Below, one piece after another: positions 49,717 through 62,921 of a DNA stretch of 64,000 bases. The notes beneath the pieces are model-generated. The model saw only the letters and a list, made by a program, of their open reading frames with translations. It had not been told where the DNA came from and did not search any database. Source of the stretch: Sthenelais limicola. Lineage: Eukaryota > Annelida > Polychaeta > Phyllodocida > Sigalionidae. The position numbers and the translations under genes are program-made. The stretch's first letter is position 1. The number at the start of each line of letters is the position of its first letter. The DNA is taken from assembly GCA_942159475.1 (NCBI GenBank), contig OW804096.1, forward strand, positions 43,895,744 through 43,959,743, read 5' to 3'.

Positions 49717-52700
49717 TCATTTCCTTCGTTTATAGGCCTTTTTATTCGCCGCCTTCCTCTGGGAGCCTGGGGAGAGCGACTGCAGGTACATTCTGTTCCT
49801 CTCTTCATTTGCCTGTTCGCGAAGTGATTGTTCGGCGCGCTCTGGAACCGACGGAGATAAAAGACTAATAATTAGAACAGGGATCCCTGCGTCATCAAAA
49901 ACATGCTTCACTCCGATATCTTTAAGCCAAGTCTCAAAGCAAACTTGGCATTTAATTAATTTCATATAGCGCACGGTGACCGCGATTGCAGACCTTAACA
50001 CCCCCCCCCCCCCCGCTACGCCATATAACAAACTTAAACATACTCATATAAAATGGTATTTATACAGTTACAAAAAATCCCCACCAAGGTAAGAACAAGG
50101 ATAGAAGGAAAGGATCTTCTATACAGAAAACACATATCGTGCACTTCACTTTCACAAGTCAGACCTCTATCCTGAAATACTAGCTTTGTAACCTAATCTC
50201 AGAGAAATTATGGATGCTTAGATCGCCGGCACAAAATAATCCTGATATCCTGAAAAATACCACCACCTGACCCAAAGTTTCGCGGGCTCCAGGCCAAACC
50301 ACTGCTGCGGAAATATAACACCCACACCCACCGCACTTAAAAGTCAAATCTGAAATCCAATTTTCTCGATAAAGTAACTTTTTCCACAAAAGATACATGC
50401 AGTAGGTCTACTATTTTATACTTACCTGGATATGCATGAGCAAAGTAACGTTTCCTTTGCCTGTATTTGAGCGTATACATACGCAAGATTAGTAACTAAT
50501 AAACCTGCATTGCACCTCATGGACATACAACAAATAATTTGTGATGCTCTATATATCTAATATGGCCGCTACTGCATATTACGGTGTTCGCTATATACTC
50601 CCGAAAGAAATATGACTCATCAACATTAACGTTGTTAACACATAATCAACGTAGAAAGAGTTATGAAACATGTCTACATAATTCTGTATTAGGTGAGTTT
50701 TGCTGTCTAGAAATAATTTCATGTCGCGGGCATATGCAATGCTAGCCGCGATCCAGTTTATTCTAATGCACGAAATGTGCCCCAGGTAGCGATGTCGGTT
50801 GTGACGTTAATAGGAGAGCGGGGTTTGTTCTCATATATATGGTGCTATAGGTTGGTGCGACGGTGAACTTATCTGGTATTTGTAACATATAAATCTTGTG
50901 ATTTTAACATATAGGCTAGCAGGCGATTAGGTTGTTGTAAACTTGACATAAATCCACTGAACATGAATTGAAGATAAACAGGCCATGCATATTACTACCA
51001 ATGTGTGGTATAAGGAAAGGAATGTACAGCTGTTAGTTCTACATGTGCACTATTAAAACTCTTCTATACCACTATTATCTAAATCAACCAACTTAGAACA
51101 GGATTTCTGCATATATGCGTTGTGCAAAGCTGGACAATCTCCCTATATGACTTATTTCTTTATAGTCTACAAATGGGTGCATACATGATGAAACCCACTA
51201 TATTTATTGGAAGCAGCTCGTATGTATAGCTACAATACTTATTGCCATAACTAATATAAATTATTGTGAATATAAATTATTGCCATCACAATCATCTGTT
51301 TTCAAAATAAATAACAATCTAATTCAGTTATCAAACGAAAAACATCCCATGGGAGAACTGGTATGGAAGATTCTACAACCTTAGGTACCTTAATACCTGT
51401 ACCACACCCATCTACATGCATGCGAGATTCTACGCATCAACCGCCAATTAATGATATATTTCATTTAGTTCTTATTACAAGGGAATCATATATATAGGTC
51501 TTATGATGATTAAAGCACATGGGCATAATTATGTTACTTGTTATATCTTTCGTGACTAATCCCTTAAAACAAAATGTTCATGCAACCGTTATACCTATAA
51601 GTACTATGTATACTATAGATGACACAACACATAAGAATACTTGCTTTGCTGCTATATTCCGTGAGAGGTGACAAGGCGATCAAATCATGAATCAGTGACA
51701 TTTGCATAGAGCGTATATTTCGTTGTAATTGTGCATGTGGAATGTAGTGGTTAAATGCTATTCGCATGAATCATTTTGTAAAAGAAATAACATAATTTAC
51801 AAATTAATAGTAAATGAGCCGAATTGAAAAAAGAATATTGAGTATAAAAATACTTACGAACTGCTTTCTTTGCACGTTGCAAACGACTATATTCTTCCGG
51901 GCACCAGACTGAAGGCTTACTTAATAATCTACAGAAAAAAATAAAAAAGTTTACGAGGTCTATAATATCATTTCTTTCTCCCATGCAAATGTCTGGATTA
52001 TCATTACAACAATAGTGGAGGGCGTAGGCGGTATTTACTCGTGACGTTACGGTATATAGCTACGCCCACCGTGTGTTGATCGCTTTGGTGACGCAAAAAG
52101 CGCAACTTATTTTACACAACTCATGGTGGTATATAATATATTGTGGAAAGAGGTAATAATGAGACCATCTTGATATACAAGTAATCGATACCGGGGTAAG
52201 AAGAAAGAAGTGATCAATTAATATTGGCACAGCAATGTGGTCGAAGTCTATGGAGATGACAAGAGCTATATAAGTCCGGGGAAGGGCTAGCCGATGAAGC
52301 CTGCATGAAAGGTTTAAGTAATGGAACAGAATTGGAAGCACAGACATGGAGGTATCGAGTATAGGGAGGAACGGGGAAGTAATATCGCTATAGTAGGTGG
52401 CCCATGGGTACTTATGAACCATAATCACTGCCTTGAAAGTCTAGGGGCTATAAACACTTAGGGCAGAGATTAAAAGGATTAATAACCTCTGGGTCTGCTG
52501 ATGCACGGTGCATAATCCCGAGGCGAACCAAACAGTGCACCAGCAGCCCCTCAATATCGGTCATTAATAGTTTAATAACTTTGGTCAATAGCTTGACAAT
52601 ATCTTGACCATCTAAAAGAACTATGGGTATGTGGATTCGAAAATGACAGACTAGATACTACAGTACATGCACATGTATATTCTACATAACTTATTACTAC

Positions 52701-55700
52701 CAGTCGAATAAATATCTTCTTACTGGAGTCGTCATTATTCTAAAAGGGGTGGATTCATGTGTAAATAAGGTGGGGACGTTGACCCTGCTTTCTGTCTATT
52801 ATTGCCTTCTGTATGAGAATATTTCCCAAATCGGGGTTTCTCAGGAATTTGGGCTTTATTTGCCAGTATCAAGTTAAATGGAGTGAGTGTAGATAAAGCG
52901 CCTTAACGGGAATTACTAAACTGTATGCAGATCGCACTTTAAAAAAACATTCAAAATTATTGATCATCCAAAATGTACCTACCTCGTTTCTCCACCACCG
53001 GGAAATGTGGGATTTGTATTGGTTACAATAGCACCACCTCTAAATGCATTCTCATTTGGTGGCAGCAGAGCCCTGGAAAATATTAAAAACGGATCTCATG
53101 CTCTCTCCTTTTAGGGTATATATTCCACAGCGCACATTGTGCGATCTTCCACCTTCACGATGAAATTATTTTTACACTTTCAACATTGGATATCAGCGAT
53201 CACTGCTAAAGGGTATTGGCGCATTTGAAGATTATGAGGCACTTCCTATATTCCCATAATCTGTTGAAAGTTATCACAATTTTACGCATATATTAAACAA
53301 CCCGTTTGTGGTGTTTTAGATGTGCATGTACTGACCTTGTTAAAGTATCGAGAGTTACTGGAACGCCTTCATCTAACAACGTATCCTGCAATCGTTTGCA
53401 GTCACTGATTCCTTGGGTTTCGATCTCCTGTCAGAGAGAAAGACGCTTTTTAAACATATATATTCGTTCGTCAATGCATATACTAGACTCTTTGAGGAGA
53501 TTGATAGACATAAAATGCCGATTGCTACATTGGCACATAATATAACGAACTTTTTTATGCATAGAACATAAACAAAACTCTGATTCATCTTGAACTTACA
53601 GCATCGTTCTTCTGGGTCCAGATTTCTATCACTTGCGGCCCCTTGCTCTCTTCCTCTACTTTTTTAGCTGACTTTCTTTCTGCCATTTTCTTAACCCTAA
53701 GTGCGGGAACAAATGCCTTCGGGGGCGGCCTCGTGTAGTTGGCATAATACTCTGTATGAATTCAAATACAGTAGAACGTTATGTAGAGTGAGGGTCGCAA
53801 CCTACTGAGCATTGATTGTTGATTGATCTAAGGCCGATACGTAGGTACATCAATAAATGAAAATTGGAATCCTTTTGAGCTGTTGCATGAATAAACATGA
53901 ATAAAGCATTTCTGAACCACCAGAAACCACCTTCAGAAAAAATCACAGTGTATATCTCTTTAAATACATATTTATGTATTTTATGTTTCATGATTTCTGT
54001 TTTCAACCATGCATGATATAAGTACGAAATAAAGACAGGTTAGCGGACGCGAGTGTCTCGAGGGAGCGGGACGATCTAACCGATTGCTCCAGAGCAGCCC
54101 ATGACGCCGGCCTAGGCTGAGTGGGTTGTGACGGAGCAACGAGTGCGATATTTCACGCGGACGAGAGGCGCGAGTCCGCTAGCTGATGTATTATATTGAA
54201 TATATATACTGCTAATAATCAAAATAGAACAATTTTAAAGGCATTTTTAGAGTTTTCCCGAATGTCATCAAAGTTTAAAGAACGATAAAAAGTAGTCGAT
54301 ATAATAATTCTAATTAAAAAATCACAAAAGTGGATATAAATCCATGATGCTTCTTCTGCAGGATACTATCGGGTTGACCGTTTGTAGGAGGTTAAAGTAT
54401 TTTTTGTTTCAAGGATTCTAACTCAATAACTTTTAAATAATATATTCCATTTAAACTAGCACATAGTTACTTCTGCAGACCTGGATAGGGGCTATTATCC
54501 ATTGATTAAACTATTATATCAGTACAACTGTGGTTCGATACTGGAAAACGCCGTATCATTTATTCATCCCCTAAATGACTGTTAAATGATTAGTTCATAT
54601 ATCAACGCCTCAAGATTGCCAATACGATGATTTAGAATGTGATAGAACCAAAGATGACAAATGTTACGTGACTGTGATTCTTTCTTAAACAAAAAGAAAG
54701 AAAAAAGGAGCTGTAATGTCTAAGCAGATTGCACCATCCAGTCTAGGCTCACAACCTCTCAGATCAGATAAGAACTATATGTCAGTGATTGGAGGCCCAC
54801 TGCGCTAATGGCTGGCTTACCAAGCTCAGGCGTCCTAATGGGAATTTAATGGGATTTCGAGGTTTAGAGCGGGAGGCTTTCCCTCAGTTTGGAGGGACTC
54901 TCTCAACTCTGAGCCTAGACTGCACCAGAAAATGTCAATTAGAAAAGGTACATAAATAGGGTGGAGCAGCGGCCTATAGCCCTGACTTCGAATCCAGTGG
55001 CCACAAGGGGGGTTGAATTGGAGTCTCATTGGAGAGCATATAATTACAATGATTATCAATTCAATCTGAAATGAAAAGAAACACATGATAACTTCCCGCT
55101 AAAAAAGGGAAGCTCTCGTCATAATAACAGTGAATGTCAACGACCGAGACTTGTGACCCATTTTTTCACGTAGACCATATATACAAGAAAAAAATCGGAA
55201 AATAAAGTTTCAATATATAATATATAGCTCACTATCTTCATTGTAGTTTCGTTGTTGACTCAAAACTCCTTTCTTTAGGGCCTTTACAGCAGACTTGTTA
55301 CGCTTTACCTCTTTGATGCTGCAAATATTATCAAAAATACCATTTTATTAAACAAAAATATATATTCAATAATAAATTACTAAGATTGTTTTTCTTTCAA
55401 ATCATTGACGCTCCTCACAATGATAATGTCGAATAGATCAATGATTCATATGGTATAGCTCACCTGAGTTTGGCACTGATTTTGATGTTGGATGGATGAG
55501 GTGGCGTTAGACCTTTTAATGCCTGTCGCTTTTTCATTTCATTCACCTGGAAATCAACAGATACCCAATCATGCATCTGAGTCGTCTCATTTAGTTATTT
55601 GGCAACGCAACAAAACGCAACGCAACAAAATCATGAATACGATTATGCGTTTTACTGTAATTGATTTTAAATATGAGATGTGAAGATTAATCGACCGAGA

Positions 55701-58700
55701 GAAAACGACCGCTGGTAAGCGATAATATAGTAAAGCCACCGTAGGAAAGCATTTCGGCGGGGCGCCGAAATACAAATGTGGACATATGAAGCCCTGTAGC
55801 AAAAACAACCGGACAAAATCCTCCAAAAAGTTGGTCAAATAACTAGGTTAAAACAGGACGGAACAAAGTGTAAACAATCTTTTAGTTTTTGACCGTTTTT
55901 AACTGAGAGTGCAGCTTTAAGTTAAGTGAGTTTAAGGAAAGTATAATTCAATACTAAAACGGACCACTGAGGCTGAATAAGGCCTTATCTTGTCGGGCTT
56001 GGTAGCATACGGTGAGGACAGGAGGCGGGTTGATCCTTCAACAAGTTTACCGTTTACTATGGTAGGCCCAAGCCTAACTGGAGCACTCTCTGGTCGTGGC
56101 TTCTATACATATATTAGAATAAAAATAATGTTTATGAGTGGGCTCTTATATAGTTCCATAAGACTGAAAACAAGAATCGGGTAGTTTACAATTATGGTAA
56201 TAATGGTTAATAAGTTATGCTATGAAACATTAGATACCTAGCTTGAATTTATTATAACAACAAAATGGTCAAAACTGGACAAAGAAAAAATGTGGCGTGT
56301 TTATGGAAAATGAGTCATAAGTCGCAAAATTGATATTTTTCAAAGTGTTTTTTCCACAAAATCATATTATTGGAATGTTCTATCTTTTGGAGAGTTTATC
56401 ACTTATAGTTATATCAATCGATGTATTAAATTTAAGGACAATCATATGGACCATATTTAGTTACTTTACTGTTTATTGACCCCCAGATTATATTGGAATT
56501 TATTTTTTCAAAAACGAAAATATGAAACTTAAAATCTAGAAATACTTTTTAGATTATTAGACTGTTTACTATCATTGGAATCGGCTTGATGTCATATTTT
56601 CAAATATAATTTTTTGCGACTTATGACTCATTTTCCTGAAACACGCCACAAATGGTTGAAAGAACAAGTAAATATGTTAACTGCTATCGTTAGAAGTAAG
56701 TTATATTTAGTACATAAATTTGTTTTAGGTTCTCACCTTGAGCCTTTTGCTTTCAAATTCATCATATAATTTAGCTACTGCTTTAGAGGTTGATGTTTTG
56801 ACTTTAGACTCTTCACTATTCTTTCGTTCATGAGACTTGGATGATTTATCTTTGGATGATCTCAAGGAAGACATTCCTTTAAACTCCGTTGAAGTACGCA
56901 GGGCCTAAAAATCAATATATTCAGCATAATACAATTTTAACCATAATTTCAATAATTATAATATGGAATTGTGTTACCGTAATAACTGCCTAATAAAGTT
57001 AAATAGATGTATCCATTAGTGTCCCCTAGAATGTGGTACAAAATGCATAAGAAGCATTTCAGATAACTTTCCCTTAGCTGGAACCAATCGAGCGAAATAA
57101 TTTCAATGTTCTACTCAATCAACTGTAGAATCACAAGTTATCTGAGGAGGTATAATGTGCATACCGCGGATTTCGAATGGCCTTGAACTTACAGAGGCAT
57201 TCCATCTTCTAACATAACAGCCTCACAAACGATTCTTTCAATTTCAAAACATAATCAGACAGAAAAATGGTCCTTACCGATTTTGGCCTATTTGCAGCTG
57301 GTTTTGCCACTGACCCAGTTTGAATTATTTTGTCAGAGTCCAGGGATTCTTCTTGCAGATATTTTTTGGTAAAATTTAATCCAACCTTGTCAAATGTTAA
57401 CTCATCGTCACCGTCCACTTTTTCATCATGGGATACTTCACCAGTTTTGTCCTCTTTCCCTCTTGAATTATCGTGTGATTTCTTTTTTAGGACACTTTGG
57501 GGTCTTGCCTCTTTTGGGACAACATATTCTTTTTTGTTGTGAACATGGGCATTGACGGCACTCACAACCTTGTGCTCAACTACTTCCCCGTCTCCAAAAT
57601 CAAGAGTCTTTATTGTTTTTGTCTTTTGTATTTCCTCGATCAATCCTTGCTGTCTTATCCGATTCCTTGCAATTTTAGCATCAAGAGCAATTTCATAATA
57701 GTTCTTACCGACAGTATGGCTAGACACATATTTTGTTGTCAAAGATCCAGAGGGGGCCCATATTGTTTTTTCAGTTTTAGATGCATTCCCCACAACCTGC
57801 ATATTTTTTTCTTCCTCGTCAGATAATGCCATTTTGGAGATCATCGTCTCAATATCGTCTTTGTCCCTTCGTTTCGACTTTTTCGCAGTTTGGGGAGTCT
57901 CTACACTTGGTATTGTCTCCTTCCTACCAGGCGTATTGTCATCAATAAGGTCATCGATATAAGCTACAGAAACAGTTGCAATACTCTCATATGGTTCACT
58001 CCGAGCCGAAGTGTTCCTCTCTTTTGCACTCCCAGCTCTTGTGGCTCTGAGAGATTCCTCTCTAAAGTTAATCCCAGTGTCTGTTCTTGACTTAACATGT
58101 TTCAGATCGGAGCGCTGTGCATAATGTTTTGGTTTTGGTAAGGGTTGACTGGTTCGTGATTTGAGCTTGTGATTCATTTCTTCTTCTTCGTCGTCGTCGT
58201 CGTCATCGTCGTCTTCATCAGAATCTGACTGTTCACTGTCATCTTCAGAGTTAAACACATTTATATTTAAAGCACCTAACAAGTCACTACTTTGATCCTC
58301 TCGTGGTGTGATGAGTGTAGTCTCGTTCATATCTTCATTGAATGTAACAACCCTGCTCCTTCTTCCTTGGTCTTGGGGCTTAGCTTTTTCAGAATGGCTC
58401 TTAGCCCCAAGGAAATCATCCCAAGGTTCCATGTCATTGAACTTATTACCCTGGTAAGAATTCCTCACAGCACCATCATTTGATGAATTCTTTTCTATCG
58501 AGGAACGTGCATTCCTAAATGATAATAGAAACTGGATTGATTTAACAATATTTAGTGGTTAATCACTTAATGGAAAATTAAGTTATTGGTAAAGTAAAAT
58601 ATTGGGATGTAGTATATTCCTGAAAAACACTGAATGGAGTGCAAATATATAGGGAGCGGAATATAGTATTAGACCTCACCATTGACAGTTTTCCAATTCG

Positions 58701-61700
58701 TCCTCTTCATCGGAGTCTATAGTTGCTGTTGGCATGGTAACGTGGATGGGTTCAGGGGGAGGTCTGAAAAGGATATCTGATGGAAGGACACCTTCGCCCT
58801 CGGTATCTTCAAAGACCAACCCTTCCACTAGATCTCCAATTGTAGTTCTGTCAAGGGAATCAATATCAATATAAACAGTAAGATTAGGAGTACAAAATTC
58901 AGATAAAAACTCAGAAAACTTACAAGCATATCAATATGTTTTCTTTGCAGGTGTATTATTCATAGGAAACACAGTAATCTTACCCCTTAGTATAAGCGAT
59001 GTCTGACATTCTGGAAAAATTTGTACGCCTTGAACCACCATTGTGTTGTGTTGCTGCAAATTGAATTAATACGAATACAAAAATATGTATAAAATACCAT
59101 GATATTTAGAAAATCATTCCGAATTACTAGAGGGTTCTTGCCTTTGATATTACAAATTAAACTAGTGTAAGTGGGGCAGAACGCACAAACCACTGTCATT
59201 CTAGTATCACTGGTATGCGTCGGACACTGCACGAAATCAGTCTAGGGACACTGCCAATTGTGACACATATTTCGGCCAATCGGAAGAATTGCGATATTGC
59301 TTAGAATGTCATCACATTTTATGAATAAGCATTTCTAAAAGAAAAAGATGGGCACTGCACGAAATCAGACCAGGGACACTGCCAATTGTGATACATTTCG
59401 GCCAATCGGAAGAATTGCGATATTGCTTAGAATGTCATCACATTTATGAATAAGCATTTCTAAAAGAAAAAGATGGGCACTGCACGAAATCAGTCTAGGG
59501 ACACTGCCAATTGTGACACATATTTCGGCCAATCGGAAGAATTGCGATATTCAATTCAATTCAAAGCATTTTATATTCATACGTGAAGGAGGTTACAGCA
59601 GGTCTTCCAGCACGTTCCCGACTACTTGGAAATGATAAAAATGATAAAAGAAATTTTGATTTTAAATTTTATAGGCCAAAATAATTTTGAAGGCTATTTT
59701 CCTATAGGTCTAAGCTAAGATAGGATATTACCACATCTTACGAAGAAACATTTCCAAAAGAATAAGATGGGACAGTTTCTGTTCCCGTTTCACGATTTGA
59801 AGAATGTTTACTTATGATTCAACCATTACTTTCTGTTAGCAGTTAGTGTCACTCAGGAACGTACCCCGCTTTTTACAACTCTCCAGAATACGAATTCCAC
59901 CGAATATTTTTTCGGAGACAGGAGACCCCCTGTTTTTATTTTCTGTGCGTAATACAGTATGTCTACTATTGAAATAGAGATTCTTAAGGGGGAAAACGAG
60001 ATTCGTTTTTCTGATATGCTGGAAAAACGGAGGTTTCACCCAACCATGTTCTTTCACAAGTCGAAGTTACAAAAAATACATGACCCTCTTTTCATTGAAC
60101 GCTGGTTTATTCCTTTAATCATATCCGTCAAGATTCAAAATCTAAATAATTAGAAATTGTGAAATTGAGAAATTGTTATACCTCATTGTGTCATCTTTTT
60201 AGTTTTGTTAATTAGTTACCCTGCCTAAAAACATCTATTATACCTGTACGTGCGGAAATAAAACATCATTCATCTACAAATTCTGATTCTTCGTTTGCCT
60301 TTGTGTTACACCACTTGTAACAAAATGAACGAATGGAGCAAAACCCTATAACATAGAGAAGAAAATAAAAATGACTCACTTTGGTTTTGACTAACTTGAT
60401 TAAGTACATCATCAATCTCTGCATTAGTCATGTCCATCAAGCCGCCTGATGGAGCCGCCCAACCTGTGCCTGTGCCCACACCTACCCCACCTGGTGGCCG
60501 CTCCTCCAGGTCCCGATGCCTCCCTTTCACTGTGGAAAACATATAATTAGAAAATGTTCGCGGACGAAGAAGGATCGAGTCCTTTATATTAAGTCTTATT
60601 CATCTTACAATATTGATTCAGACTTATTAAGGGCGAATAGGGGTCGACGCCCTAGCACCGGTTTTGTACTGAGTTTGCACTTTCATTCGATGTTATGTTT
60701 ATTAAGCAAAATCTAAAATATCTTTTAAATGTTTGGCAGCAGATATATAGGAAGAAATGTTATCTGTTGCTCATAAAAATATTCATTTCACATAGATCGC
60801 CTGACGCCAGTGCAAACTTCTGATAAAGTACATACTGCACTTGTGGCGGCAAACTTAAAAATTGTATCAATTATTGGGTACAGGAATATATGTTTTCGGT
60901 AATGCCTATTTTCAGCCTATCCACTCAGCGCCCTACACTCTTTTATGTATGTTCCTCCTCCTCTCCTAAAGAATCTTTGTGGGCTTGACAACATCATAAA
61001 TTGATAGAAGAACTCCCTGAGTGTCCATTATTATTATTTACCCTCGATGTTCATAATACCTTATGACGTACATGGTAAGGTTCCCCGCCCCACGAACTAA
61101 TCGTGGAGACATAGAAGAGATGTGTAACTGCAAAGTTTTGATGGCTGCATGAATTATGGGGTTTTGAGCAAAGTTAAGAAAATGTATATCCTACATACAA
61201 GCGGGCCTGTTGCATGAGGTATTGGTAACTGTAGACTGATTATATCTTATTGTTAACCTATACTTATTGCATCCTTATCCATGAACGTATCCTTATCACT
61301 AATTGCCCCATTGGATTTAGTTGTAAAATAATGATAAGGAGAGCACCCCGTATTACTATGTTAACGCTATCTTATGAAACACCGCCCACACAAACCCCCT
61401 CCCTTCCCAAGAAAACAACAACAAAATAACAAAAACCGGGTCCCAGTGGAAATCTCCTGTCTAATCTTTTAACAAGGCATCAGATGGAAAACTAAAAATC
61501 GTAGCTCACCATCTCAAATTTAAGAAATACTAAAATATGATATACGTTTGATATCGTTTGATAAATTTGATATTTAAACTCCGGCAGATATCTATGAACA
61601 CAAATCTTACCCCCGAGTCCCGATGGTGGTTTCTTTGATGCCTCGCCGTTGAGTTCCTTCGCACTTTGTGGTCGCTGGCGCGTTTTGGTAGGAACGGTTT

Positions 61701-62921
61701 GCCGTCTTGTAACAGCGCTACTGGGTCTGAGCTTTTTGTTCTGACTGATCCGCTCACTCTGTCTCTGCAATAGCTCAGGAATGGAACTGCTACTTCCCCT
61801 AAAAGTATATGTTTGTTTCTTAAACACTCTGAACGTTCTTAGATTATATCCCATTTTTTCTAAGATGCTCAAGGAACAAAATCACAGACACGAGCTATTA
61901 AAACTTTGTTTTCAAAATAACTTGAATCTTTTATAATTGAGTGATGGTAATCTCCCTAGAATAATTCCCAAATATTTCAGAAGAAGGTCTAGTGTATTTT
62001 GAAACCTGGAAATGGGTGGGGGAAAAGAAGTTTTGAGATGAAAAGCTGTTTTATGATTATTGTATGTATTTACACTCACCACGCACTCTTCGCTTGGTCA
62101 CTTCCATCCTGACGGATGGTATTATGTTTGTTGACCTTAATCTGCTTGGAATCGGCTATACCTATATTATAAACTTTGGTCCCGACCTCGTTCAGCTTGG
62201 CCAATGAGGCAGCTGATGCTTTCATCCAGTCCTAAAATTAAATGCATTGCATAAGAAAGACATTTCTTATTGTCTTGAAAAAAATGTACCAAAGCATTGA
62301 AAATCCAGATTAGCAATAATAATAGACGTGGATAATTGTGGAATCCAATTAACATTGTTGAAGGAAAGAATAATGTACATGTATATCCAAGCCAGTTAGG
62401 GTAGAGACATTTTATAAATCTTGATAACTGCTATAATCTCCCATCCTTACAATTAAAGTTTTCAAGTTAATATTTAGGACAGCTCTTTATACATGTAAGG
62501 CACACATATTGATATTTGTATTTCATGCTGATGAAATATGGGGACCAGAAACCAGAGGCAATACCAACTAAAGACATACACCATACATGTAGCAAACACA
62601 TGCGCTTCATTGCATAGAGAAAACCGGAATAATAGACCAAATGGGGACCAGCATGCAGTGATAGTGTCAAGCGGAAAGGAAAGAAAATGACCAAAGCAAA
62701 ATCGCCAATGAAGCGTTTTAAAATCAGGAATGCAATCAATAGCACGTACTTCCCTTGGCCAATCTCTGCAAAATCTAGTGTTGTAGTTGTGAGGTACTGG
62801 TATAATGTGTATCATCTGCACTATGACCCTTAACAAAGTAATTCCACTGGAAGATTTCTTAAGTTGTGGGGATTGTACCAGTGTTACAAGCAGGTATAAT
62901 GATATCACTTACAAGATTCAT
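49717..62921 (-). CDS. Unrecognised charged, largely disordered protein with RPxSA motifs
   Basis: Fifteen exons on the - strand: 62921-62913, 62231-62080, 61798-61611, 60529-60380, 59053-58984, 58847-58680, 58514-57278, 56904-56737, 55546-55464, 55318-55233, 53751-53600, 53427-53336, 53072-52983, 51928-51858, 49841-49717. All splice sites are GT-AG and phases agree throughout, giving 946 aa. I do not recognise the family. Visible features: a possible helix at 4-22 (WMKASAASLAKLNEVG), four RPxS[A/V] motifs (78, 96, 583, 655), an acidic Asp/Glu tract at 335-358, a short conserved-looking block WAPSGSLTTKYVSSHTVGKN near 498-517, basic Lys/Arg-rich stretches at 660-800, and a basic C-terminus ending KAYKRRK. 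There is no transmembrane segment. The composition and RPxSA motifs recall cilium or microtubule-associated proteins, which is inference only. The 9-nt first coding exon is the weakest call; an ATG at 62225 within the next exon is the alternative start. Confidence 0.75.
54043..54182. repeat. Inverted-repeat element related to the 44904 palindrome
   Basis: Ends are inverted: TAGCGGACGCGAG on the left, CGCGAGTCCGCTA on the right. The interior contains GGAGCAACGAGTGCGATATT, shared with the 44904-45001 palindrome. The element is strikingly CG-rich inside an AT-rich intron of gene 3, so it stands out as an insertion. Confidence 0.65.
54739..54922. repeat. MITE copy, CAGTCTAGG family (best-preserved ends)
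   Basis: A 184-bp copy with perfect 13-bp inverted ends, CAGTCTAGGCTCA and TGAGCCTAGACTG. It lies in a gene 3 intron (between exons 55318-55233 and 53751-53600). Flanks both read CACCA-like, a possible imperfect target duplication. Confidence 0.8.
56291..56650. mobile_element. 360-bp MITE with about 45-bp inverted ends
   Basis: The left end begins TGTGGCGTGTTTATGGAAAA and the right end is its inverse, ending ACACGCCACA. Both arms carry ATGAGTCATAAGTCGCAAAA. The AT-rich interior has no coding frame. It lies in the gene 3 intron between exons 56904-56737 and 55546-55464. Confidence 0.85.
59223..59550. repeat. About 2.6-copy tandem array, 125-128 bp unit
   Basis: Units begin CACTGCACGAAATCAG at about 59226, 59354 and 59479 and are nearly identical over their length, including GGCCAATCGGAAGAATTGCG. 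The array lies in a gene 3 intron and stops exactly where a LINE 3' end begins. Confidence 0.9.
59552..59640 (-). mobile_element. Severely truncated LINE 3' end
   Basis: On the - strand this fragment ends in TTTGAATTGAATTGAAT, the same tail as the LINE copy at 6656-7600, preceded by a similar AAAATG and GTAACC-containing 3' untranslated sequence. Only the last 90 bp or so can be recognised. Confidence 0.55.

Noticed and set aside
54955..55040. CTTCGAATCC box resembling a tRNA on either strand
   Set aside because: No cloverleaf possible around it.
57330..58483. Several + strand frames opposite the large gene 3 exon
   Set aside because: Shadows of the 1237-bp - strand exon, which has splice sites and frame continuity.
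62474..62908. 144-codon - strand frame upstream of gene 3
   Set aside because: Cys/Phe-rich chance frame; does not join in phase to the gene 3 exons.
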